Shown in pieces: positions 26,348 through 37,707 of a stretch of 64,000 nucleotides of DNA. A program made the position numbers and the translations under genes. The notes beneath the pieces are model-generated. The model had not been told where the DNA came from, searched no databases, and worked only from the letters and a program-made list of their open reading frames with translations. The stretch is from Basidiobolus meristosporus CBS 931.73 (taxonomy: Eukaryota; Basidiobolomycota; Basidiobolomycetes; Basidiobolales; Basidiobolaceae). Position 1 is the first letter of the stretch; every line of letters starts with the position of its first letter. Location of the stretch: the NCBI GenBank assembly GCA_002104905.1, contig MCFE01000068.1, positions 123,938-187,937 of the forward strand, given 5' to 3'.

Positions 26348-27970
26348 ATGGAAGGTTCAACGATGCCTAGCAATTCCTCATTATCCATTACAATACCACC
26401 CGAGACTTTGGTTCTGCCAAGTCCCGAGATCTCACCTACGGAAACTATATTTCAGCAACCCTCGTCAGATCCAACCACTTCAACGGATGTGAAGCAGATC
26501 AAAACGCCATCAATCCAAAAATCCACTCAGTTCGAAATCATACAAACATCTACCAAGAGATGTCCGTTGAGACGGATGTTCGCTCCATTTCATAACCTCT
26601 CGTCCAAGCTGTCCATTGCACATCAATATGCATTCCAAGTGGCCTGTGGAGTGTTATTTGCGTCCCTCTCCACATTTGTACCCACCTTCTTTATCTACGG
26701 GTCCAATTGGGTAGGGATTACCATCGTGGTCGTGCTGCAGGAAAACTTCGGTGCTTCCCTAAAGCAAGGCGTTCTTCGTGGCCTTGGAACTACCGCAAGT
26801 GGACTGATCTCGATTGTCTTGATCGTAATAGCACAACACTTTCCCGCCTCAGTTAGCCATTGGCTGGCCCCAGCTTTCCTGGCAATCAGCTTATTCATCT
26901 TCACCTATTTGTTCTCATACATGAAGAAGAAATACCCCAATGTTGCGTATGCCGGCACCATCGGCTGTATTACCATGCAGATCGTTATGCTGGATGGCTA
27001 CTACGACCTGCTTGATAATGACGAAAACCTGATTGGGGTTGGATTCCGGCGTATAGCTTGTGTGCTTGCGGGTGTGATCATTGGCATGCTCTTCTCGCTA
27101 TTTGTGTTTCCACAAAAAGCCAGTTACGCCCTACGAAAGGAGCTTGGAAACATCATGGGGTCCATCGCCGACATGTACTCCTCCATCTCCGGCATTCCAC
27201 CCGAGGTCTACAGCCGCACAGATATTACTGCCCAGTCCGATTTACTAAGCGGGTTTGGAAGGAAGCTCTCCCGATCACGTACCCTATCCATTTATCCAGT
27301 CCATGCGGGATCTCCTGAAGACAATGCTCCCATCATGTCGCTGGACGAGGCGCGCAGTTGTGCTCTAAACATCATTGCACGGTTGACCAAGCAAATGGCC
27401 AAGATCGATTTCGTTTCAAACGAGTATCTGATCCAGGTTCCTTTCCATCTATTTCGCAATCGTCACCTGCGTGATCTCGAGCGGGCTCGTCGTTACAAGT
27501 GTGCCATACAGTTTATGCAAGAAATGGTTTACCCCTTCATATCACTCACATACCTTGGTGCTGTTACTGAGCTCACTGCAGCTTACGTCAATGATAACAA
27601 CACTGTTGGTAGTGCTACCATCAATGGGAATCAAGATCGGACCCTGGCTGCGTTCTCCAGTAAGACCATGTGTAATTTCTCTCGTCTGATGTTGATTGTT
27701 ATGCACCGATCCTCCGAAATATTGCTAGACGGCAAATGTAATATGCATCGATGCTATGACCAATGGGACGAGATGAAGAATCTACTTGATTGCGCACACC
27801 AAGAGGTTTCCTCCGAGTTGGACCGAGTAGTAGAACAGCTAACTGGCAAAACAGACAATGTTCTGGAATTGGTTGCCTACTATGGCTTCTTGACTCGTTC
27901 TGAGGCTTGCTGGAAATCCCTCACAAAAGCTGTATCCTCATTTAGTACCTTCCCTGATAATGACGACTAA
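26348..27970 (+). CDS. FUSC/ALMT-like integral membrane transporter
   Basis: Intronless gene for a protein of up to 540 residues. The N-terminal 85 or so residues are polar and Ser/Thr/Pro-rich. From about residue 90 there is a block of six hydrophobic segments (for example FQVACGVLFASLSTFVPTFF, WVGITIVVVLQ, ASGLISIVLIVIAQHF, WLAPAFLAISLFIFTYLFSY, IACVLAGVIIGMLFSLFVFP). They resemble the fusaric acid resistance (FUSC) and aluminium-activated malate transporter membrane domain. A long cytosolic C-terminal helical domain follows. Family members export aromatic or organic acids, and in fungi related proteins affect brefeldin A sensitivity. The substrate here is unknown. The start could be 26348 or 26363. 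A likely polyadenylation signal (GAATAAA) is near 28004. Confidence 0.8.
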   Translation: MEGSTMPSNSSLSITIPPETLVLPSPEISPTETIFQQPSSDPTTSTDVKQIKTPSIQKSTQFEIIQTSTKRCPLRRMFAPFHNLSSKLSIAHQYAFQVACGVLFASLSTFVPTFFIYGSNWVGITIVVVLQENFGASLKQGVLRGLGTTASGLISIVLIVIAQHFPASVSHWLAPAFLAISLFIFTYLFSYMKKKYPNVAYAGTIGCITMQIVMLDGYYDLLDNDENLIGVGFRRIACVLAGVIIGMLFSLFVFPQKASYALRKELGNIMGSIADMYSSISGIPPEVYSRTDITAQSDLLSGFGRKLSRSRTLSIYPVHAGSPEDNAPIMSLDEARSCALNIIARLTKQMAKIDFVSNEYLIQVPFHLFRNRHLRDLERARRYKCAIQFMQEMVYPFISLTYLGAVTELTAAYVNDNNTVGSATINGNQDRTLAAFSSKTMCNFSRLMLIVMHRSSEILLDGKCNMHRCYDQWDEMKNLLDCAHQEVSSELDRVVEQLTGKTDNVLELVAYYGFLTRSEACWKSLTKAVSSFSTFPDNDD

Positions 27971-28525
27971 TACCATTCCATGTATATAATGTATCTTAGA
28001 TTTGAATAAATCTCATTCTCGTGTAATTGGTACTACTCCCGAAATTCGGGTGAAATCGGTGTTTTTGTTTGGAATATTCTGGAAGAAAGCTTCCAGAATC
28101 TAGGGCATATTGGGTATTTAGATGTAGGAAGAAGCCGGGTGCCCTCTATGGCGGAATATTTCGGGATTTACCGGTTCATCGAATGTACACCATCCACGGT
28201 AAAGGTTTATCGTTTTATCAGGCTGCCTCTTGTTGTTATCACTACCTCAATGTCGTAAAAGACCTTGTCTAGTCTATACTGTGTTAGTATGAATGACTAA
28301 TCAACCATCATAGAGGAGAAATGTTCAATCAAGTGATGCAATCTTTTGAACGTAAAAGTCCTGAACATCTTTCGTCTTTTCAAAATTGTATTTGCTTGAT
28401 TTTGCCAATCCAAGGTTGGATGTGTTGGATGGATTTCGTTTAACATGTTGGTTAAATAGGATTCGTAAACTATCATCATTAAAAGCTTGTTGCTGACCAC
28501 ATACTAGAGCTAATTTTCTCCACTG
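27971..28525. other. Intergenic, weak frames only
   Basis: About 555 bp. A minus-strand frame of 67 codons (28297-28500) and a plus frame (28069-28272) are open but have no homologue I recognise. They are left uncalled. Confidence 0.4.
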
Positions 28526-29096
28526 ATGTCTAACGCCCCTTCCAACGTATTATCACACAGCACTGTTGGGCTTGAGAATGCCGTTACAGAGGACATACAA
28601 CCACCCCCCTTAGATAAGGATACTCAACAATCGGTTGAAATGCAATCTGAAAGGGATTCCTTTGCAAGCGAGAACGAGAACGCAAAGGGTAGCATTTCCT
28701 TTCCAACCATGTCAGCTGAAAATTTCCAAGATGACAACTATAGCTCGCTCAGTGGCACAACCGAGCCCTTTGCTCAAGGGCTAATTCAGTTTCTAACCCC
28801 AGTGATTCAAGAAATGGACGGTCAAATAGACTCGGTCAAAACCAGCCAGATAGAGCTTCAAAAAGTGATCGAGAAGCTTTTAAATGGTATTTCTCTCTTG
28901 TACGATTGTCACAGTGCCACAGCACAGAAACTAATCATTTTTAGAGCTACAAATGTTTGTAGACACCAATCATCCTCCATTCATACTGCCCTCCGTTCAA
29001 AAACTTGTGAACGCACGTAAACGTCTTACGAATGTCAACTCCACTTTGAAGCAAGTGCAGGACCGTTTAGATAGGCTGTTGACCCAAATCGAATAG
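28526..29096 (+). CDS. SNAPIN-like BLOC-1 subunit
   Basis: Small coiled-coil protein expected to act in the BLOC-1 complex on endosomes. Two exons (28526-28886 and 28945-29096) give 170 residues. The N-terminal 80 residues are disordered. The SNAPIN core begins FLTPVIQEMDGQIDSVKTSQ and IELQKVIEKLLNELQ, and ends PSVQKLVNARKRLTNVNSTL then KQVQDRLDRLL. This matches the animal SNAPIN pattern of a helix with ESQVELR-like sequence followed by VKKLLNARRRVxxVNxxLxxxQERLxRL. The intron starts GTATTT and ends TTTTAG, placing the second exon in frame. Yeast has a related subunit, Snn1. A polyadenylation signal (ATAATAAA) is near 29136. Confidence 0.85.
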
Positions 29097-29359
29097 CATT
29101 TAAGTGCTATGCTACTTTCGTAATTCTCTTGTATAATAAACGCATAACATACACTTGATTATCTAATCGCCATATCACGTGGTAATTGTTTGTTGTGAAG
29201 TTCGTGTTATTTGTCGAAGAGTATTTATTATTGTTTTTGTTTACAATTGGAAGATTAAATAGCAATATTCAATTGAAGTAACAAGAGATATCATCTTCTA
29301 CTCCTTTGTACTATTGAAAGCTTTCTATCCAAGTTCATATCATAGACCGAAAAGTTGAT

Positions 29360-32234
29360 ATGTCTTCTAATCCCAATGGTTCGGGTAGCGGTCAGCGCCT
29401 TCGCTCATCTTCGCCCCTTCTACGTCTTCCCTCTTCCCCTGGTGCCTCCAATTCTATCGGCCCGTCGTCTCCTATGAACATGCCCTCATCCCCTCCATTC
29501 GCTGCACCTGGACCTTCTAAACGTTTCAGTAACACTCAGGGTACTCCGGGTAAGTTATACTGCCAAGAAATTCCTGTCGATACGAGCTAATATTCTGTTA
29601 TAGATGTCTCTTCTCCACTGTATTACCCACCCTCGTCCCCATACCCCAGCAGCAGTGGCGCACGTGAAAGACATCCATTCTCATCAAACACCGATTCGTT
29701 GTTCAGTATGCCTAGTACTCCTGATGCCGGAGGTGTATCCAGAAGGTAGAGTGGAATCTTTGTTCTCTGACACTTCAGCCAATAACAATCGTGTCCCTTC
29801 CAGGATCCGTGGAGATATCCATAGTAACCAGAACCTGTCCAGACAGTACGAATCGACGGTGAGCGATATACGCGAGCCATCTAGCGGCCTGGCTGGTTCG
29901 TCCCAGCTCAACAGTGAGGCCGAGGGTCCTGTTCGCCTTATTTGGGGCACAACCATCAACATCCAAGATGCTACACTTACGTTCAAGAACTTCCTCCTCC
30001 ACTTCAAGCGCAAATACAGACTTCAAAAAGAGGGATTGCCGGTATTGGAGTCGGATGATGAGCCATTCTACCCTAAGCTCCTACAACAGGTAAGTCTATT
30101 TCCTCTATATGGCCATGCTGATCAGTGGCTAAGACCGTGGAATTTCTAGATGAAAGATACCGAAATGTACAATCTGAACTTGGATTGTGCCAATCTTCGC
30201 GCTTACGAGCCTTCGAAAAAGCTATACCAGCAACTTATCCGCTACCCTCAAGAAATCATCCCATTGATGGATCACACCTTGTCCGAGGTCTTCCAGGATT
30301 TGTTTGAGGACGAGGAAGTCAGCCAAATTCCTTTGAAAGTTCGACCATTCAACCTTGAAAGCTCAGTGAACCTGAGAGAGTTGAATCCATCCGACATCGA
30401 TCAACTTGTGTCGGTCAAAGGCTTGCTGATTCGAGCAACCCCAATCATCCCCGACTTGAAGCAAGCGTTCTTCCAGTGCTCGGTATGTGAGAATACCGTC
30501 ACGGTTGGCATCGATCGAGGAAAGATTGCCGAGCCTACCAGATGCCCCCACATCCACTGTAACTCTGCCGACACGATGACCTTGATCCACAACAGATGCT
30601 TGTATTCCGACAAGCAGGTTGTCCGTCTCCAAGAAACTCCCGATCATGTCCCCGATGGCCAGACACCATACACCGTCTCACTGTGCCTTTACGATGATTT
30701 GGTCGACGTCGTCAAGCCAGGTGACCGCTTGGAAATTACTGGAATCTATCGCACTGTTCCTGTCCGCATTAACTCTCGCCAGAGAAGTGTCAAATCGCTG
30801 TACAAGACTTACCTCGATGCTGTTCATATTAAAAAGTCGAGCGACAAGAGACTTGCCGTCGATACGTCCAGCTTAGTTGCCGAGAACGAGTATGTTGTTA
30901 ACTACGTGGAAGGGGACGAGTTAACTAACAACCAGGCCGAGGACAACAGCGACATCTTTGAGATCTCCAAGAGACCTGATCTGTACGAGCTGCTCTCGAA
31001 ATCATTGGCCCCTAGCATCTATGAACTGGAGGATGTGAAGAAGGGAATCCTCTTGCAACTCTTTGGCGGCTCCAATAAGACATTCAACAAGTCCGGCGCA
31101 CCACGCACCAGAGGTGATATCAACATTCTACTGGTGGGTGACCCAGGTACCAGTAAATCCCAGATGCTTCAGTATGCCCATAAGATTGCCCCTCGTGGAA
31201 TCTATACTTCCGGCAAGGGATCTTCTGCCGTTGGTTTAACCGCCTATATCACAAGAGATCCTGATACCAGACAGATTATCCTGGAGTCGGGTGCGCTTGT
31301 ATTAAGTGATGGCGGTATCTGCTGCATTGATGAGTTCGATAAGATGTCGGATTCCACTCGGTCAATTCTTCACGAAGTCATGGAACAGCAAACTGTATCC
31401 GTCGCCAAAGCAGGAATCATCACAACCCTGAATGCACGTACTTCCATTCTTGCATGCGCCAACCCCATTGATTCCAAATGGAACGATCGTCTCAGCGTTG
31501 TAGAGAATATCAATCTGTTGCCGTCACTCCTGTCTAGATTCGACCTGGTGTATCTAGTGCTTGATAGCGCCGACGAATTCAACGACAGACGGTTGGCCAA
31601 GCATCTTGTTTCCTTGTATCTTGAAGATACACCAAGCACTGAAGTCAACATCTTGCCAACGACCACGCTTACCAAATACATCTCCTACGCCAAGAAGAAC
31701 ATCCACCCTGTGATTAGTGAGGATGCCTCTGCCGCCTTGGTTAACTCGTATGTGGAATTGCGCAAGGTAGGGGAAGATCATCGTGGTAGGAATAAACGAA
31801 TTGCTGCTACCACTAGACAACTCGAGTCGATGATTCGTCTCTCCGAAGCACACGCACGTATGAGATTCTCGGAGACAGTGGATGTGGTGGATGTAACCGA
31901 AGCCTCACGACTTCTTCGTGAAGCGCTCAAGGAGTCGGCTACGGATCCTACCACAGGCCAGCTCGATGTCGACCTGCTGACCACAGGAATCAGCAGACGC
32001 CAGCGTGAAGAAACCAGCGTCATGGGCAACGAAATGCTCAAGTGTTTACAAGAATTAATTAATCAGGGTAGAAACGACTCCGTTCGGTACGAAACACTCT
32101 TCAAAAAGTTTGCTGAGCAATCACAGGGCCTTCGCGGGAACGAGTTCGAGTTCGCACTAAGAAACCTGGAAAACAATGGATCAGTCAGCATTGTGCAACA
32201 CGGGCAACACCGCTATGTACGCAAATTAGACTAA
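29360..32234 (+). CDS. mcm4: MCM4, subunit of the MCM2-7 replicative helicase
   Basis: ATP-driven DNA helicase subunit loaded at replication origins. Exons 29360-29549, 29604-29745, 29804-30089 and 30150-32234 sum to 2703 bases, a 900-residue protein, normal for MCM4. The N terminus is Ser/Pro-rich with many SP sites, the usual targets of Cdk and DDK. The zinc-binding motif is present (CSVCENT ... CPHIHCNS). The AAA core shows Walker A GDPGTSKSQ, Walker B GGICCIDEFDKM and the arginine finger LLSRFDLVYLVLD. The C-terminal winged-helix region follows (EQSQGLRGNEFEFALRNLE). MCM4 rather than another MCM is indicated by RLIWGTTINIQDA, YRTVPVRINSRQRSVKSLYK and the Ser-rich N-terminal domain. Confidence 0.97.
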
Positions 32235-33110
32235 ATGCATCGCTTCACTGTTGTTACGTCCTATATGTGCAGTTTGGCAACAGCCTGGATTTGTAGTGTA
32301 ACAAATAATCCATCTCCAAACCCTATGTAGATTTTTCCTTATCAAGCGGGTCTGTTTATAGTTCCTACCACAGTTACTCAAGCTTTCTTCCAATATTAAA
32401 TCGTACATGATAACACCATTTCTTGTCGCAACAGATGCATGTAAATTAGGGCTCCATCTGTAATTAGTAAGTGCAATTAATAGCAGTGTCCAATCGCGTC
32501 TGTCCATTCGTGTCGATCTCATTATCAACAATGCATTTGGCGAAGTAGTCACAACATGGATCTTGGGATCAAGAGGGTTTGGAGCTTGTCTCATCCGATG
32601 TGGATGCCCAAGCTCAGGGTAGTGATGTAGCCACGTAGCCAGCCATGTAGCAATGTCTTGGTGGGAACTGTCATTCTCGATCTTTTCAAATGTTGATTGT
32701 GTTCCCCCAGATCTTATCCTGTTTGTACCTTGTTTTCCTTTTCATCTCATTCTCTGGATTCCTTCCTCCCTTTTACGTGTCGGTGTTAGATTTTTAGATT
32801 CCCCTGAGTTTAATATTCATTGTTAGTTTGCTTTGCAGGTACATTTCAATACTCTTCGAGCAGCACTAGAGACACTTGCTTTACTTGTCCATTGAAGTTC
32901 TTGCTTTCTTTTTTTACTCGAACCGTTTATATTACGTACGGCATAATTCCAATCCCAACATTCTTCGTTTTCTCCTAGATTTTTTCATACAGACTTGCCT
33001 TTTCCACCTATCATCCCCTTTTGAGAGTAACTTGTGGAAGCGCCGATAAACATCGAACGAAGGAGTCGAGCAACTTCTCAGCCAATTCGACGACTCCACA
33101 GTCAGCGTAG
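32235..33110. other. Intergenic, promoter side of RasGEF 1
   Basis: About 880 bp. No SH3- or WW-like coding exons are visible here, which matters because the neighbouring paralogue has both. A T-rich stretch near 32690-32930 may be 5' UTR or promoter. Confidence 0.5.
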
Positions 33111-36100
33111 ATGAGCGTTCCCGTGGTCGCCATTGAGATCCCGCGGGAGATGCAAACTGAGTATGCCTACTCGTCAAGCGAATTGGATAGTCCATACAGA
33201 AAGCTGACGAGATGCGGATCAATTCATTCAGCACACAGCAACTCAAGTTTTCTCACCATCAACACCTTCCCCGGCGAAACCAAGTCAGTGACTTGGGAAA
33301 ACCTACTGTCGGAAGTAGAAAGTTCTATCAACGGTTTAGAGAACCGCGGATATGTAAGACAGGTACGTAAAGTGTTGTCTAGTATACGCCAAGTACTCCT
33401 CGCGTCCGGTACGCTTCACTGGAGCTCAGAAGCACTGCAGCACCAAGATTTATCTGAGCAGTTGCATAAAGTCGTTGGGGAGGCCAACTGGTTAGTGGTA
33501 ACATGCAAATTGGCCGAGAGTATCTGGCCACCGAACGACATTATCAACAAACTTCGGTCACAGTCGAAGCTCCTCCTGAACTCGGTCCATCGTTTCGCGG
33601 ATTTGGCGCGGGACCATAGAGTCAGTTTGCATCCAGTCCCTGCTACGGAAGGCGGCTCAATCTATCAGCAAACCAATTGTTCCAGCGAGTCGATTTTTCG
33701 TAAAGAAATCGATTTGCAAGGCGCCAGCTACAGTGAGGAAGAGTTTATTCATCAACTGGATTTATTCGCCGAGGTGATCATATCCAAGGTCTCGAAGGTT
33801 GCGAAATCGGCAAATCGACTCTCCTTGGACGCGCACTACACGGGGGAGCTTGTCGACCAGATATACCAGACTGTAGATGCGATTGGTCAGCTGCTCTCAC
33901 TGATCGAAAGTATGAATGTTCCAGCTCCCGAAGATCCCACACTCCTGGATATCCCTTCCAGCATATTGGAGCTTCATCGCGTCTTTCTGGAAAAGAAGGA
34001 GAATATGTATTCGGACGTAAACCAGCTGGTTGCTGGAGCACGCTCCCTACTTGTCGATTTCGTCAGAGGAAATGCGAACGCACCTATGACGGTTTATGTC
34101 ATGCGAGTGTTGGTTTCTTCGGAAGAGCTGGTGATGGCTACAAAGCGATTGCTCTGTGAGAAAGAGTTTGTCGCCCAAATCAGTCTGTTGGATGCCGAAA
34201 AATCCGAATCCGAATTGGTTTTGCTCAAGCGCCGAGCAATCAGCCTGAAAAATTTAAGCGGAGAGGATCTCAGTAGTGGCTGTGAGGGTGAGGAAGGCCA
34301 TCGCCCCAAGCATGAGAAAGCTGGCGAATATGGCGACAACACCATCGGCAGAAACAGCACACGCTCCTCGAGCTTTTCGTCAACATCTTCGGTGTGGAGC
34401 ACTCACACTAATGAAGACTCCAGCACTGGCAAGAGTGAGGCACATAAATACTCGCAGTACTCCTCTGTGGACAATCTAACTTACATGGGACCCAGACGAC
34501 GTGCCCCTTCCGAAGAGGATCCCAAACCAACCTACATGCAAGGAGGGGTCGGGCGCGACAACCGATTGTTTCGGCTGGGCAATTTCTCAGCCCAAACGAT
34601 CCATGTGTGCGAGTCTCCTACAAGTATCGAACCGTCAAGTTCTTTCCCGTCACGTCCAATGACTCAAGCGGGTCAACAAAAGCCAAGGAAACAATCAGTA
34701 TTCGATTTTCGCAGACCACCAGCCTCTTCTGCCCAACCGCCAGCCACCATTTCATCCAAGCTATCGTTTTCGCTAGGCTTCAACTCGAACCGAAGACCAT
34801 CCCTGCCTGTTACATCAGTGCTTTCCTCCAATAATGGAGAGAAGCCACAGAAGAAACTAGGTGTGTTGTTGAAATGGACTTGTGTCAATAGGAAGACTAA
34901 CACTGTTACAGGGTTCTTCCGCAAACGCTCGATTTTTGATCTTTCAGGCAAGAGTGACCCATCTCCAGAAGTTAACGTAAGCACTGCTTTGCCGAACTCC
35001 ATGGATGCTACGAGGATACTAAGTTCGTTTAGGGAGGAAAAAGTCACGAATGGTATCTTGGATACGACTACACCGACGAAGAGACTGTTTTCAATAATGA
35101 AGGTCAGCTGATAGGTGGCACAATACAAGCTCTTGTCGAAAGATTGACTCTTCATGACACCTCAATCGGTAGGTCTTTTTTGGACGTTTATATGACTAGT
35201 AATTAACGCCAAGCCTATTTAGATTCGGACTTCGTGAATGTGTTTCTACTAACGTTTCGAAACTTCTGCTGCCCAAGCAACTTCTACCAGCTGCTTCTGG
35301 CGAGGTTTAAATTACGCCCGCCACAAGGGCTTACTGGAACACAACTGAAAGTTTGGAATGAACGTAAACTCACGCCTATACGTCTAAGGTAAATCCGGCT
35401 ACTCTCAGGCCTATTCATTCTTTAACACTATTGGTAGGGTTCACAATATCCTGAAAACCTGGCTCGAATCGTATTTCTATGAGGATGAAGACCGTGAATG
35501 TTTGGGACCAATCCTACATCTGGCCCAGAATGACATGAAGAATATCATGCCCATACCGGCAGAAAGGCTGGTCAAGCTTATCAAAGAAAAAGTAAGCGCA
35601 CCCGTGATATGGCTATTGACGATACTCCCTCACCCTACTTCTAGATGGACCTAATGAAGAAGATGGAGAAGTTCTCGGTCAATACTGGCTCACTGCGCCT
35701 GAAAAACTCCAAATCCGTAGGGAGATTAAAGGCCGCTGCCGCCGCTCAGGTACCCGACGAACCCCCACCAATTACGCTACTCATGAAGTCAACCTTCGAT
35801 CGGCTCTCTGCCCAACAGTACATCCCTCTGGTTGACATTGAGCCGACCGAGGTCGCAAGGCAGCTCACCATTATGGAAAACGAATTGTTCTGCTCTATTC
35901 GGCCCCACGAACTGATAGGCCAGGAGTTTTCCAAGAAGGAAGAGAGCTTATCCTTCAATGTACGACAGATGTCCAAGATGAGTACCAAAGTAAGTTGCTC
36001 GTGACAGGTTTTAATGGTTTATATCTTCTAATACTTCGGATCAAAGATTACTGAGTGGGTGGTATACAGCATCATCAAAGAGGACAACATTCGTTTACGT

Positions 36101-36817
36101 TTGGACCTCCTTCGGTACTTCATCCGACTAGCCGAAGTAAGTTCCTCGCACCCATCTTGCCGACCTTGATCAAACCTAATGCTGGTTCTATGTAGAAATG
36201 CTATTCTCTTAACAACTTCCAAACACTCCTGGCCATCATGTGCGGGCTGAACTTGTCCACAGTATCCAGACTAAAGCGCACTTGGAGCGTATGTTGATTT
36301 TTGATGGATTTACTGCATGCGAACTATCTCTCACTGTGAATTATTCAACATCTAGCTTCTCCCAAGTAAATACGAGATGCTGATTGATACTCTGCGCCAC
36401 ACCACCGATCACAACCGAAATTACTATGAGTATCGTAGGCACATCAAGCAAGCCTCGCTGCCTTGCCTGCCGTTTATGGGTAAGTTTCCAGCCACATTGG
36501 ACAATGGGCATTCACTAAGCGTATTATCAGGAGTGTACCTCACAGATCTGACATTCATGGACGACGGAAACCCCTCTTTCCGGCGTACCGACCTACAAGT
36601 AATCAACTTCAGTAAACATGTAAAAACCGTGAGAATCATTCAAGAGATACAGAGATTCCAAGTCCCCTACAACCTGACATCAGTACCAACCTTGCAGACC
36701 TATCTTCGTCAACAAATAGATGCATCTTCCGGCTGGAATCCAGAGGAGTTGTACGAATTAAGCCTTCAGCGCGAACCAAGGAAGGAGGCACTGCCCAACA
36801 GAGCAGGCTCGGCTTAG
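33111..36817 (+). CDS. Cdc25-type Ras guanine-nucleotide exchange factor, copy 1 (no SH3/WW)
   Basis: Exchanges GDP for GTP on Ras-like GTPases. I join ten exons: 33111-34860, 34912-34976, 35033-35168, 35223-35388, 35438-35591, 35645-35989, 36047-36136, 36196-36288, 36356-36479 and 36531-36817. The total is 3210 bases (1069 residues). The intron 34977-35032 is essential. Without it the frame runs to a false stop at 35111; with it HEWYLGYDYTDEE joins the RasGEF N-domain (GGTIQALVERLTLHDTSI). The N-terminal half is helical (VTWENLLSEVESSINGLE, IWPPNDIINKLR) and the middle is Ser-rich. The catalytic Cdc25 domain reads EPTEVARQLTIMENELFCSI, PHELIGQEFSKKE, AIMCGLNLSTVSRLKRTW and GVYLTDLTFMDDGNP. 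The 51-base intron at 34861-34911 is a multiple of three and could be retained. Confidence 0.92.
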
Positions 36818-37707
36818 TATAAACCATGTATTCACCATCATTGTTATGGCAAGGTAAATTAATCATACCCTTCCCGTGCCTCCCCTCCTCCATCTGTATA
36901 ATTTCATCGCAATCAGTCATAAATATAATTTATGTAATTCAGTAATAAATTCAACCTGGCTCATCCTCATCTATGCTTCCAAACAATTAATTTGATGCAG
37001 GGCGATTCCTTCTCTCTCCCGTGACTTTATCAATCCTGCAGGATCCAAATGAAAGACCACCTGTGACGAGGTTAAACCAGGATTTACAGGAATCCAAGAG
37101 CGAACATGCAGCAGAAGAGCAATCAGTACATTGACGTATGAGGAAGCCACTGCAGAAGAGCAATCAGTACATTGACGTATGAAAAAGCCACTGCTGAAAA
37201 ATCCTCGGGGATTTCGATTGTTTGTTGCAATGGCATCGGCAGTATGCAACTTGTCACCAAACAACACAATTCGGAAGGGGGCATAACTCCTAAAGTGCTG
37301 AAATTTACATGAGCGGGATCCTGTTGGCAGCCACGGCCCCCTTTCGCAACGACCGCCTTACTGCAAGAAAGTTCCACCGCGCTAGCAGACATAAACTCAA
37401 CGGGAACTTCTCACCCTGTCATCTCGGTATGCAGCCTAGGATCAAGCAATAGAAAGCCATTTGCATGCGATTCATGAAAATCTTTCAGGCAAATTAAGTA
37501 GAATCAGGGACTCCGATGAATATTTCTATTGCCTCGTTACAGCAAGTTGGATTCGAGGTGAAACAGCAATTTATGGATCTTCGTTGATTGTCTGCGATTG
37601 TCTGTTATACACCTCATACGCCTCAACCCTGAGATGTCGGAAACCTATATAAAGTGGGCGCTTTTAGGTTCCCGCTCATTTTTGCTCCTTTACAACCCCT
37701 ACTGCGG
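36818..37707. other. Intergenic between the two RasGEF genes
   Basis: About 890 bp. Contains a 41-base tandem duplication (listed separately) but no coding frame of note. Confidence 0.5.
37111..37192. repeat. 41-base tandem duplication
   Basis: Two adjacent copies (37111-37151, 37152-37192) starting GCAGAAGAGCAATCAGTACA and ending AAGCCACT, differing at only a couple of positions. It lies about 520-600 bases upstream of the second RasGEF start. Confidence 0.85.

Noticed and set aside
28297-28500. 67-codon minus-strand frame between the FUSC-like and SNAPIN-like genes
   Set aside because: No homology recognised and no splice extension; kept only as a note in the intergenic entry.
33111-35111. 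Taking the 666-codon frame as a complete separate protein
   Set aside because: It stops inside the RasGEF N-domain; removing the 34977-35032 intron restores the frame and matches the paralogue.
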